Assembly (NCBI GenBank): GCA_905210485.1
Contig: CAJLXA010000030.1
Coordinates: 1-23,497, forward strand
Length of the DNA: 23,497 bases
Reading direction: 5' to 3'
DNA from: an uncultured Eubacteriales bacterium
Lineage (GTDB): Bacteria > Bacillota > Clostridia > Oscillospirales > CAG-272
The notes under the pieces: generated by a model
The model's input: only the letters and a program-made list of their open reading frames with translations
The model's database searches: none
Told to the model about the DNA's origin: nothing
Position numbers and translations under genes: made by a program
Shown here: positions 11,601 to 17,626 of the stretch, piece by piece
How positions within the stretch are numbered: position 1 is the first letter of the stretch
How the letters are laid out: each line of letters begins with the position of its first letter

Positions 11601-12337
11601 AAAAGGACGTGGCGTTTATGCTTCCGGCACAGTTCAAAATGTGGGACGGCTATACGTCGGGACAGCTGAAAGTCGTAACGCTGACCGGTAAAGAAGAGGA
11701 AAGCAAAGAAAACTTTGACGAATTGCTGACCGTTGCAAAAGGCTATCGTCAGGTTTATCTCGGCGGTCATATCATGACTTCGCTTTATACGGATTTCATC
11801 GGCGAACATCCCGAAATTGCGGGCGTATACGTCGGAGACGCACATACGGAGACGGATTATACCTACAGCGGTCTTCCGGCCTATATCGAGGGACATTTCG
11901 TTCATTCGTTCAACACGGTTTACGGCTTTGCGTATAACTTTGCGGCCGAGCCGTGGGGTTATATGATGATCGAAAACTACGGTAACGTTTCCAAAACCTA
12001 TCGTGTCCATGTTGCGGCCGATTACGATACGGAGACCGATATTTTCTTCCGCTATGCTGATGCGGCTATCCGCGGAACGACGGACACGGCACAGGGACGC
12101 ACGGACGGAAAATACGCCGGCATGACGAAAGAAGAGTATTCCAGAGCTATGTTCGCGGAAACGATCGCGGCAATGGGCGACTTTGCCCCCGGCGAGTTGT
12201 ATACGGCGGACGACGGCCATGTGCATTACAGGGTCACCTATCAGCGCTATATTCTCGGCGTTGACGAAAACGGGAATCCCGTGCTTCTGAAAGATACCTA
12301 TACGACCATTTCTACGTCCGAGATCATTGCGGACTGA
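2627..12337 (+). CDS. Giant secreted multidomain protein: MucBP-like repeats, NodB/CE4 deacetylase and metallophosphoesterase
   Basis: The start at 2627 is chosen because GGAGG lies 7 nt upstream and the protein then opens with a clean signal peptide (KK, hydrophobic core, cleavage after SASA near residue 28); an in-frame ATG at 2600 lacks this. The product has 3236 aa. Residues 29 to about 650 are an unrecognised N-terminal region. Beta-sandwich, CBM-like modules recur with a 'VPxxGxY' strand (731-737, 1952-1958, 2577-2583). MucBP-like domains lie at about 1122-1186, 1187-1250, 1251-1314, 1629-1694 and 1695-1762. A NodB/CE4 deacetylase domain (about 2066-2330) shows SYDDG (D2080, D2081), NHSYTH (H2125, H2129) and WGHP (H2316). 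The C-terminal calcineurin-like phosphoesterase (about 2786-3236) shows SDQH (D2797, H2799), LGD (D2865), GNHD (2940-2943), GGH (H3048) and GDAHTE (H3073). No LPxTG, SLH or dockerin pair is visible. It probably acts outside the cell on glycans. It has its own promoter and terminator. Confidence 0.85.
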   Translation: MQKKSRIIALFLLCFVCLSVCFAVSASAENERVTGNVSMNWSGGFVHATNDQKRPTNENAAFHLSDPITVTKAGTTVKVWLVGNYSSASICYVSVWTKENFNGSETADGYKTLTFVEDDKIMSAQSSDYYAERNFSMTSETRTVNGTSVSGHLLTYTTRKDGEILRFTGYKDTATTALMNELSPTATYTLPAGETTRSAPVYAGVTAPSAEELMYLGIDRTAENALSDTQKSALSGALTSYYTKNGDLTQTVYDTFAKTAGAMDYAGLQARVTGNNPGIRSLYIVSESTISEIADRNRVTYGALMGLGLYNNVDFRYLSDLTVSYSEERNTYVADTGNTSAVVVYDSDGGTASNRYVGYDENGNLKFAYTTMYSDGYMNYESYTELGLVYRGFLVLNYDGEDYFFYYDAVGELFGDESSTYGRSATVSDLYHYFATEKDEAGNYKYKTSPLFVNVLRNSTKNVFTITAAENVPGVTLTDGVTYIAADAEKGTLDTWLITIGNNGAYIEFTVENAREGFYNLGFVGNTLGSTVQTLLLQNVTSGGAFSGYQSEARPYNPYNNVTKAARTAAQKQYTDNFASYFTDKGYTETTLAALRSNTDAYRVLEAYGETFTDETSVYLYEGTNTLRLWCAFQNQSDYATALGIRSITLTIADKDTAYEAAADTDNHTTITARDAKAWIGDDKVTDGQNLAADLTGATTMATIGNQTGLMIRKSGYAQSSPNSVYYSFTVPKNGTYRLGTLYSADGAGLVTVYKGTVANGLTEVGSMATTAYGKGPSTGVSYKYLGQISLKAGTQYTVRFRADNTTNYINFMAFDFSLVPETETKSSFTYGTGEITYDNASNVTVNSDGTLTLNKSSGVTLTLNVPAEISGFYRVSLHGKTAGENRIGSITLKNNSLAAADAVTTYGRIVKNTDDATGALRDITIGYQYLDAKKGQNTLTLTFAQQEDALTFDSVTVTLCSSSLENENSAESLYFGINGTKTGSYTGTGSAPTPGGAGLVITNNSSQNGTYTFNDKLTLERGGTYRLVALMEHCNSNDFDNIGFSLTGEKEGNTTAFVKSLTDTGLSAAEMQVGGSSTAVVYMDFGTLTLDADTYTLKAMKETGGVTQFAAVMLVRTSATVTVQYRDQNGNPLADAPDYSAVFAPGEEYAITSPTVYGYKADTAVVTGVGDDNGRVVTVTYTPVNMQVKIDYILPDGTKAAPSYIGAHLFGMPYSIVSPTVPGYRPVVETVSGTLNGPVSIKVRYVARDYTLTVRYLTIEGTPVRDSISVTDLHYGDSYYYDSPACPDGYAYCTLPVVAGNIVDDVDITVYYAKEKDHVVTADDMTAVGSAEILPADTAAGTAATAYLPSNGYAATSHYVSMTVRAAVSGVYKVDFICNQNNGRIHYFFLENVTTGGARSNTRLGASANLSETPDKTAYAVTNETVAGGVNNEKSFYVYLKQGDNTLRAYVNGVTDPIGIERFVYTLTDDMTYGTEKISTVESTIAKLNDNLLAYSPANDGTKPEIEGMSSGVLLRWASGKNDPYAVWTVDIKESGYYRLSGFMAISSAADILWFEDLDATLSSAKENGAVSFTAAGKTLNGGSSAAAVYQDNLGELYLEKGTHYLRVRVTGSGWANMHRVFLKKVNYHTLTVNYVYEDGTTAAPSSVQNYLQGENYSVSSPAIAGYRPSSATVAGTMGYVNETVTVTYTEHNVTLTFRAVDKDGNFIQEIARKTIPASSAYHYDELPLVPGYLYKDGMTSYSGSSGEEDETVDLTVLKTTFGFDAAAIASAAGKTASDATESTLPTVELDTTGFTLTVNAEVRGVYKITARLNTAGGYIGSIQTTNAKNGLVANGRVTGDKNAANKPSDFSVSVPSDTAETVLAYQYLEVGENRITFAISDITFGSFGAADITFSVETPEFGDKNVYIKAQDTKDFVFDNTQSNKSNKFYGGTVILRPYSTDYATYTVTVPENGEYDIYALTAMDGGVMNIEIIDASGNREKVIASYGQKGSIGSSFACVETKLNEGVKLYKGTYTVKVYAATNYVSYNAIRFVYRNEIDTTKGDNGVYEFLQNGRTVKIDTNFYPGMTRKAITFSYDDGNENYDPYLLRLMNQYGYKGSFMIPNGRSADFVIKYSGHEVANHSYTHSGRYQTTNQNPYTLSDILTDIKTQKDNLESAIKAAKAADPTLDLNDVVASFAVPMTSGYFFEKEGLDRTDNAKVSALFIAAGATDYTEAVVQTMTNKEVMEAYFGVIGITNSRYIKTADYNTGNGYGYRLNNRYTLPEDFMMWIPTAHHSQLKDTDTATDGYQNSLAEEFRDLADDGALKLFYIWGHPTEVDSSGIEDGREPGTTTTSAWIKYEALESFMQMFVGDDYYKDTLSGITAYVNAQRGITVDADGTVYNTSDVDLYVRVTSDGVSSDVVIPAHGSYRYSTDTATLSASDLGAAGDTLTIAKNTAVTANFLDMKSGAYAIYAKFTSVNNTDSAVDFSFVNTSAAAIANMATGMTGAWNSYTTVGRVAKGATLSADAYTLIGYQYMTAGANTVTLKPNGDCALTSVKAERVQDIDFADNNTISLLAGPKWLAADESYSCAFTVPEAGEYTVYFMASCNASFRATVTDADSWNMTTSVGGTWQVGGASQSGVAITGSKTLMLQGGDATLNVYAGSGYLKLYAVVLVKSGAYAEPESRYKTENNSDTVNDDGSRTITADVMLTGKNLYGVALAAIDENGTILGYDTFIKGTASTIANGSLAVTLSAEKAASFRAYRIFAIGENDPATMENPDAASEADNAALQEKMKKGFRYDTVNGVRILVISDQHYATGATTRTGVLTGNTYTTTIVNSYSKGGQHNNYGYDSESHIQAMIDAIKDEYKRGKIDAVMMLGDMTDMDFWYSRVKADPTAYLTDTNGDGTVDFNDFYKSAYDELYYTKTEYYDQLKNFTYTVDGVEKTASVPVFFTLGNHDVYNEEWFFDLYRPDENVTIGTEYALNDKVSVYYASYSDYVVLFKNDSGEKDVAFMLPAQFKMWDGYTSGQLKVVTLTGKEEESKENFDELLTVAKGYRQVYLGGHIMTSLYTDFIGEHPEIAGVYVGDAHTETDYTYSGLPAYIEGHFVHSFNTVYGFAYNFAAEPWGYMMIENYGNVSKTYRVHVAADYDTETDIFFRYADAAIRGTTDTAQGRTDGKYAGMTKEEYSRAMFAETIAAMGDFAPGELYTADDGHVHYRVTYQRYILGVDENGNPVLLKDTYTTISTSEIIAD

Positions 12338-12348
12338 ATATTCCGCAG

Positions 12349-12380
12349 AAACGGCAGAGCAGGCGCTCTGCCGTTTTTTT
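12349..12380 (+). terminator. Rho-independent terminator after the giant gene
   Basis: A 12-bp stem AAACGGCAGAGC / GCTCTGCCGTTT with a 4-nt loop is followed by a run of T. It lies 11 bp after the stop codon. Confidence 0.9.
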
Positions 12381-12408
12381 CTGTATATACGCGAAAAGTG
12401 GACACGTC

Positions 12409-12437
12409 TTGACAAAAAGCAACAAAAGTGATATACT
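12409..12437 (+). promoter_or_regulatory. Strong sigma-A promoter of the lipid kinase gene
   Basis: A perfect -35 TTGACA (12409-12414), a 17-bp spacer and a -10 TATACT (12432-12437) sit just after the upstream terminator, so the kinase is transcribed independently. The leader is about 75 nt. Confidence 0.75.
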
Positions 12438-12520
12438 GTTACTGTGTTGTATCTTCCCGTTCCGTGGCGGTGAGCGGTATGACGGAGTAAACCCTGCGGG
12501 GTCTGTAAAAGGATGGAAAA

Positions 12521-13396
12521 ATGGTCTACATATTGCATAATCCGCTTGCCAACAACGGCAAAGCACCCGACAGCGACACGGTGATGAAAAGCCTTTCTTT
12601 TGCGGAAGAATATCGCACGTTTCTTCTCGGCGAAACCGATCTTTGCGATTTCCGCGACATGCTGACCGAGAATGACAAAGTAATTCTCTGCGGCGGCGAC
12701 GGAACACTAAACCGCTTTATCAACGATACGCGGGATATGATTTTCCCGTGCCGTATTTACCTGTATCATGCGGGTACGGGCAACGATTTTATGAACGATG
12801 TTGCGGATAAGGTGGAAAACAACGCCGTGGAACTTTCGCCCTATCTTGACAATCTGCCCGAGGTCACCGTAAACGGCAACACGTATCTTTTCATCAACGG
12901 TATCGGCTTTGGTATCGACGGCGTGGCATGCGAAATCGCCGACGATATGAAGGCGAAAGGCGCGGAAACGATAAATTATGCCGCGATTACCGTAAAACAG
13001 CTGTTATTCAAGTATAAATGCCCGAACGCCACCGTTACCGTGGACGGTGAAGAACGCCGCTATTCGCGCGTCTGGCTGGCCTCCGCCATGAAAGGGCGCT
13101 ATTACGGCGGCGGAATGATTATTGCGCCGGAGCAGAACCGCGAGGACGGACTTTTGTCCTGCGTGGTGCTTCGCGGCGGCATGCGTCTGAAAGCGCTTCT
13201 TGTCTTCACAAAGATTTTCAAGGGCGGACATGTAAAGCATAAGGAAATGGTCGATATCCGGAAAGGCAAAGAAATATCCGTTGTCTTTGACCGCCCGACC
13301 GCTTTGCAGATCGACGGAGAGACTATCCGCGGCGTGACAAGTTATACGGCCCGCGCGGCGGTACATGCCAAGGTCAAAGAAGGTTCTGAGAATTGA
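12521..13396 (+). CDS. Diacylglycerol kinase-family (DagK/YegS-like) lipid kinase
   Basis: This 291-aa protein has the DAGK catalytic fold: an N-terminal segment starting YILHNPLANNG, the nucleotide-binding glycine motif CGGDGTLNRF (57-66) and HAGTGNDF (83-90). The C-terminal beta domain includes the segment GRYYGGGM. Family members phosphorylate diacylglycerol or related lipids at the inner membrane face, recycling diacylglycerol made during lipoteichoic acid synthesis; YegS and sphingosine kinases share the fold, so the lipid substrate is not certain. Length is normal. A Shine-Dalgarno AAAGGA (12508-12513) is 7 nt from the ATG. Codon use matches the giant gene and differs from the operon to its right. 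The stop codon lies inside the first bases of intergenic repeat A. Confidence 0.88.
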   Translation: MVYILHNPLANNGKAPDSDTVMKSLSFAEEYRTFLLGETDLCDFRDMLTENDKVILCGGDGTLNRFINDTRDMIFPCRIYLYHAGTGNDFMNDVADKVENNAVELSPYLDNLPEVTVNGNTYLFINGIGFGIDGVACEIADDMKAKGAETINYAAITVKQLLFKYKCPNATVTVDGEERRYSRVWLASAMKGRYYGGGMIIAPEQNREDGLLSCVVLRGGMRLKALLVFTKIFKGGHVKHKEMVDIRKGKEISVVFDRPTALQIDGETIRGVTSYTARAAVHAKVKEGSEN

Positions 13397-13564
13397 CCAA
13401 ACCGAAAAGAAACCGTAAACTGCACACAGTACGTGTCGTTTACGGTTTCTTTTTTAGATGTCCGATACGCATCATAACGCTTTTTGGCTTTTCCAAGGAA
13501 GTATCCGCGATGGAAACTCCGGGGAAATCGGTTTTTGTTTGGTTACAATGACGTTGTTTTCATC
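13390..13564. repeat. Intergenic repeat element, copy A (left flank of the AT-rich island)
   Basis: This stretch is related to 22367-22533. Both copies begin with GAATTGACC, share AAACCGTAAACTG then ACACAGTACGTGTCG with one base difference between them, then TTTACGGTTT. Their tails also align (TCCGATA, GCTTTT, TATCCGC, ACTCCG, CGGTTT, CGTT.TTTCA). The core is nearly identical and the tail is diverged. The element occupies much of the gene-free gap 13397-13744; the rest holds two further hairpins described separately. Confidence 0.6.
13405..13456 (+). terminator. Long-stem terminator in repeat A, after the lipid kinase
   Basis: A perfect 16-bp stem (13405-13420 with 13438-13453) ends in a T-rich run. 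Its loop carries an inner stem ACAC-AGTAC-GTGT. It should end the kinase transcript. The opposite strand also ends in T-rich sequence, so it may work both ways. Confidence 0.8.
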
Positions 13565-13626
13565 ACATAATGCAGAAAACAAACATACGCCGATTGCGGA
13601 AACGGTGCTATGATACGATGATGTGA

Positions 13627-13672
13627 GGATAGCGGAAAGTTATCCTTTTTTGCAATATTTTTGGATATTGCA
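13627..13672 (+). other. Two adjacent hairpins, the first terminator-like
   Basis: The first hairpin, GGATAGC-GGAAA-GTTATCC (one G-T pair), is followed by TTTTTT (13627-13651) and looks like a plus-strand terminator, yet no plus-strand gene lies between it and the terminator at 13456. The second is a perfect 8-bp palindrome TGCAATAT-TTTTGG-ATATTGCA (13651-13672). A small RNA or a decayed gene could explain them; I see no convincing promoter. A weak minus-strand hairpin (CTTTG/CAAAG near 13700) could end the operon. Confidence 0.4.
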
Positions 13673-13744
13673 GGGGGAGCAATTGTAATGCTTGCGAAAA
13701 CTTTGATAAAAAAGCAAAGGGAAGGGGGGTGTTAAATTTTGTAT

Positions 13745-15814
13745 TTACTTTTTTATCAGGAAAGCACTGTCGGTTTCCGACATATCAAGCGTTATACAGT
13801 CTGTGTCATTGTATTCCTCGGAATTAAAAGGATTGTAATAATTTCCTTTTTCGGGGAATTTCACTGTGATTTTATCCTTTGAATCGCTTATCAATGCCAA
13901 AAATCTGTTGTCACCGTACAGAATGGCATTATCATGATTTGTATAGATGTGACAATTTGCCATTTGTGCAAATTTTCTTATCTCGTCACGCTTCATAAAG
14001 GGTTTTACGTTCAGTATTCTTTGTTTATCATAGGTGTTTTGCTTTTTAATTTTAATCTGCGGAAAATCATAATCTGTAGGGTTTACATCAGGCTCTATCT
14101 CGCACCCGGTTATTTTTTCAAAGTTTTTGATGTTAAAACCGTTTTTATCATAAATTCCGACTGCGTAATTAAACATTACAAAAGCGTCGGGATTAATTTT
14201 TGAAAGCACTTTCAAGTAGCTATCGTATTCCATGTATTCGCAATAAGCAAACACAATAAGTTTATACTGCGACAAGTCCATGCTTTCAAGATCGGACATT
14301 CTGTACATATCGCAAAGCACACCCGACATTTTTGTTTCATAAGAAAAATCTTCCATAAAACCGAGACGCAAATCTTTGTTTGCTCTCATATAGAATCCCG
14401 ATTTTTCATCCACAACGATAAGAACATCGGATATACTTTTATGCTCTTTTTTTCTTAGTTCATCATTAAGTTTCACAAGATTTTGTATTTCTTGCATAAG
14501 TTCCGGCGAATTGTACCAACCGCCGCCCAAATCCATCCACCAGAATCCCGAATCGTGAGATAGATTTTTCGCAAATTCTCTTCGCATAACGCCCAGTGTT
14601 TCTACAAGATCCTTGCAGTATTGACCGTCGATTTTTTCTTCGGAGAGATAAGTTCGGTTATCCAGTTCATCAACCCAAAGCTTTTTCAGATTAATCGACT
14701 GCACACAGCAAAGTTCACCGCCGGGCCCCTTTATGTCATTTCGGTAATACGATTTGGGCGCGGCAAAGAAATCAATGTACGGCGAATCAAGAAGCCTTTG
14801 CAATTCAAGATGACCTGTATATGCCGCATTGTCTACGTGAACAAAGTATCCGTAAAACGATCCGACAAGTTTCTTCGTTTTCTTTGCGATTTTTGAAAGA
14901 TACAAAAGTGCGTCGACATTTTTTTCAGATGCAAAAATATCAAAATCTATTGAAATGGTGTCTTCTTTTCTTGCGCGTACAAAGCTTGAAAAATCATTTG
15001 TTCTTCCGTATCTTTCTTCGGGCGAGGGAATTTCTATTGTTTCTGTTGTAATGTTTTTTTGATTCCACGCGTCCTCAAGATTTTTTTTCGAACCGTATTT
15101 TTCAATACCCCACTTTATGAATTCTCGTCTGTTTGTTATTCCGTAATCGCCGTAATGATATGAACATCTTCCCCATAAAACTGTTTCTCCGCTGGCGCCG
15201 TATGCGATATGGTAACCGATAATTCTGTCGGCATATTTGCTTTTTTCAAGTCTGTCTATGAGCTTTTCAAGAGCGATCCCCGCGTCGGTAAGCCATTTTT
15301 TTGAAGAAAAACTCTGAAGTGAAATAAGTCCCCCGACATTTGGTCTTGTATCTTTAAAATCATTTAAACAATAGTATCCGTTAGGTGCTTCATAACCTAA
15401 ATAATCCTGCTTCAGGGTTCCTACAAGTTTTCTTATTTCTTCCTTTTCTCTCGGCCCTTCATAATATACAAAGAGTTCTTCCGGGTTTTCTTTGCACCAA
15501 TCTATTGGCGGATTGAGCTTAATACGGGGAATATAATAAACATCTTCATTTTCGGAAAAAATTTCTTCCAAAACTCTGTCGGTAAGCGAATAGTCATATT
15601 TGTCAATCCCGACCCAACCCGAATGAAGTATGCAAGTATGAATTTTAACCCCAGCTTTTATGAAATCTTTATGAAGCCGCATATATTTATCCAAATCTTC
15701 GCAAAACACAAGCGGTTTTCCATCTTTATTTTTCATAGGAGGGTCATAGCAAAAACCAAGTCTTGACCAGAACACAGGATTATTTTTAAGAAAATTCGAA
15801 TCTTTCATACTCAT
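13745..15814 (-). CDS. GH42-like (clan GH-A) intracellular glycoside hydrolase
   Basis: The ATG at 15814 is chosen because AAGGTG (15821-15826) is 6 nt upstream; a GTG at 15823 overlaps that site. The 689-aa protein has no signal peptide. The N-terminal TIM barrel resembles GH42 beta-galactosidases: the probable acid/base is E210 in AYGASGETVLWG and the probable nucleophile E383 in KLWVDELDNRTY. The segment GFWWMDLGGGWYNSPELM (424-441) is typical of related clan GH-A enzymes. From about residue 460 comes a domain like the GH42 trimerisation (amidotransferase-like) domain, with VLIVVDEKSGFYM and KLIVFAYCEYME. GH164-type beta-mannosidases have the same architecture, so substrate is open. It is the last gene of the operon, 27 bp after the oxidoreductase, and probably hydrolyses the imported glycoside. 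Codons are AT-rich. Confidence 0.75.
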   Translation of the reverse strand: MSMKDSNFLKNNPVFWSRLGFCYDPPMKNKDGKPLVFCEDLDKYMRLHKDFIKAGVKIHTCILHSGWVGIDKYDYSLTDRVLEEIFSENEDVYYIPRIKLNPPIDWCKENPEELFVYYEGPREKEEIRKLVGTLKQDYLGYEAPNGYYCLNDFKDTRPNVGGLISLQSFSSKKWLTDAGIALEKLIDRLEKSKYADRIIGYHIAYGASGETVLWGRCSYHYGDYGITNRREFIKWGIEKYGSKKNLEDAWNQKNITTETIEIPSPEERYGRTNDFSSFVRARKEDTISIDFDIFASEKNVDALLYLSKIAKKTKKLVGSFYGYFVHVDNAAYTGHLELQRLLDSPYIDFFAAPKSYYRNDIKGPGGELCCVQSINLKKLWVDELDNRTYLSEEKIDGQYCKDLVETLGVMRREFAKNLSHDSGFWWMDLGGGWYNSPELMQEIQNLVKLNDELRKKEHKSISDVLIVVDEKSGFYMRANKDLRLGFMEDFSYETKMSGVLCDMYRMSDLESMDLSQYKLIVFAYCEYMEYDSYLKVLSKINPDAFVMFNYAVGIYDKNGFNIKNFEKITGCEIEPDVNPTDYDFPQIKIKKQNTYDKQRILNVKPFMKRDEIRKFAQMANCHIYTNHDNAILYGDNRFLALISDSKDKITVKFPEKGNYYNPFNSEEYNDTDCITLDMSETDSAFLIKK

Positions 15815-15841
15815 AAAAAACACCTTAAATGATTTTTTATT

Positions 15842-16918
15842 TTAAAGCTTAATAAGCTTGCCGGTCGAGATACTCTCGTAGCAGGCATTCATTGCTTCAA
15901 TTGTTTTTTTATGCCATTTCAAATTGATAAGAGGCGTCTTATGATTTCTTATATTATCATAAAATTCATCCACAAGGCCGATCCACTCGTCAAAATATGT
16001 GTACTGAACGGTGTATCTGTCATTCGGAAGTCCGTTGTGATAAACATTCGGTCCAAAGCAATCCGACATAATGGTTCCTTTTTCACCGTTCAAGGTTATG
16101 TTGACTTCCATACGTTTCGGGAATACCTCCCAGCCGGGACCCGGAACTTTAAGCCTTTCCTCCATTTTCGACCACGACGGATCGAGTGAAAAAATCGTGC
16201 CGTCTTTCATTTTTCCTATAACGGAAAGCATATCTTCTTCTTCAATATCGGGACGTATATTCGGAGCAACTTCGGCATAAATGCTATCAAAATCGCTTCC
16301 TGTCATATGACGAATCATGTCGAAAATGTGGGGATGATCGCAAAGCGCACCGCCGCGGAATCTATTGTCGCCATCTTTAATCGATACGCGCTTTCCGTAG
16401 CTTTTTTCGGGAACGCCCTGCCACGGAAATGCCCAAACCGGCGAAAGCGTTATATTCGTGGCGTTAAATGATTTTATTTTTCCGATTGCGCCGCTTTTTA
16501 CAAGCTCTTTCAATCTTGATATTACCGGATTATAATGCATTTCAAGCTCTATCTGACAAACAATGTCGTGTTCGTCGACGAGCTTTATCATTTCATCATA
16601 TTCGTTCATGTCGAACGTGGGGATCTTCATAGAGAGAATATGTATGCCTCTCTCTGCGCAAAGTTTCATCTGACGAAGGTGTTCGCTGTTCTCGCTCGCA
16701 AGAACCACCGCTTCTATTTCGGGGTGTGCATCGAGCATTTCAACGTCGCTGTCATAGCATGCAATTCCGTCAACGCTGTCCAAAAAGACTTTTTTCACTT
16801 CGTCGTTTGCCGTAGACACCGCAACCCAGTCAAGTTTAGGGTTGTCCTTAAGAGTCTGGTAATATTTTCTCGTATGGCCGTGAGTCATACTCATCATAGC
16901 GATTTTTAAAGGTTTCAT
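15842..16918 (-). CDS. Gfo/Idh/MocA-family oxidoreductase
   Basis: The 358-aa protein has the two-domain layout of NAD(P)-dependent sugar and inositol dehydrogenases. The C-terminal active-site motif is GGALCDHPHIFDMIRHMTG (189-207, H197 candidate catalytic), and K98 in SMKIPT stands at the usual EKP lysine. The N-terminal nucleotide loop is unusual: SMTHGHT (10-16) replaces GxGxxG. Some relatives with a histidine-rich loop exist, so cofactor binding may still occur. A typical job is oxidation of a sugar carbon or an NAD-assisted epimerisation or glycoside elimination. Its start is 2 nt after the stop of the upstream gene; an AAAGGA lies rather far away (13 nt), so translational coupling is likely. 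It probably works with the adjacent 230-aa protein. Confidence 0.85.
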   Translation of the reverse strand: MKPLKIAMMSMTHGHTRKYYQTLKDNPKLDWVAVSTANDEVKKVFLDSVDGIACYDSDVEMLDAHPEIEAVVLASENSEHLRQMKLCAERGIHILSMKIPTFDMNEYDEMIKLVDEHDIVCQIELEMHYNPVISRLKELVKSGAIGKIKSFNATNITLSPVWAFPWQGVPEKSYGKRVSIKDGDNRFRGGALCDHPHIFDMIRHMTGSDFDSIYAEVAPNIRPDIEEEDMLSVIGKMKDGTIFSLDPSWSKMEERLKVPGPGWEVFPKRMEVNITLNGEKGTIMSDCFGPNVYHNGLPNDRYTVQYTYFDEWIGLVDEFYDNIRNHKTPLINLKWHKKTIEAMNACYESISTGKLIKL

Positions 16919-16920
16919 AT

Positions 16921-17613
16921 TTAAAGCGCCATCCTTTCATTTGTTTGTGCCGATTTTTTTGCAAGTTCCAAAAGCTTTGACAGGTTTTGTGCATCATTTT
17001 TTATATCGGTGCAGTCATCTTTCTGAGCAAGCGCAAATGCGCCGCGGACAAGTGCCGTATCTTCCGGCGAAAGCCCAAAAATTTCAAAATCAACATCCGT
17101 ATATTTCTTGTTTTCATCAGCAAAAACATATATCGAATCCTGTTTAAGTTGCGCGTCTACCACAATATCGCAGGCAATGCCTCTTTGAGAGATAATTTCG
17201 TGTTTGTCCTTGGCCGCCTCTTTTGCCGGAAGGGTTGCGCTGATTTCCAATGTGCAGACAACTTTATCATCCGTAACAGCAATTGCATTTAACACATTGT
17301 CGTTTTGAATAACGGTTATTGTTTTTATTTTTCTTTGCAGAACATACTGACAAATGTCAAGCTCACGATAGAGCTCGTCAAAAACATCTTTCCCTTTTTC
17401 AACTATTCTTGAGCTGCGCATTACACTGATTCCAAAAAGCGTTCCGCCGCATACCAATTTTTTCAGCTCAATTATTCTTCTTTCGTATCTGTGCGGAAAA
17501 ATCGGAAGTTCTTCGCCGTTTATTATTGCGGTATTCTTATCTTTTAAAGTGACCTTTTTTTCGACTGCGTATTTTTGCAGTAAAAAGTTAAGCTTATTTT
17601 GCAAATCTTTCAT
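16921..17613 (-). CDS. Uncharacterised protein resembling a stand-alone Gfo/Idh/MocA C-terminal domain
   Basis: I do not recognise a named family for these 230 aa. There is no signal peptide, membrane segment or Rossmann motif. The N-terminus is helical. The middle is strand-rich (KTITVIQNDNVLNAIAVTDDKVVCTLEIS, here about 97-125 in parts). The end is a helix with the pattern VRGAFALAQ...NLSKLLELAKKSAQT (189-224). The strand segment 'VVCTLEISATLP' and the final helix resemble the substrate-binding C-terminal half of Gfo/Idh/MocA oxidoreductases, the family of the next gene 2 nt downstream. This suggests a partner subunit or degenerate paralogue, but it is inference. A GGGAG site (17622-17626) is 8 nt from the ATG. 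The operon position argues for a catabolic role. Confidence 0.6.
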   Translation of the reverse strand: MKDLQNKLNFLLQKYAVEKKVTLKDKNTAIINGEELPIFPHRYERRIIELKKLVCGGTLFGISVMRSSRIVEKGKDVFDELYRELDICQYVLQRKIKTITVIQNDNVLNAIAVTDDKVVCTLEISATLPAKEAAKDKHEIISQRGIACDIVVDAQLKQDSIYVFADENKKYTDVDFEIFGLSPEDTALVRGAFALAQKDDCTDIKNDAQNLSKLLELAKKSAQTNERMAL

Positions 17614-17626
17614 TTTTTTTACTCCC

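Noticed and set aside
8198..12538. Second antisense open frame of 1446 codons
   Set aside because: Same explanation: composition artefact opposite the NodB and phosphoesterase domains.
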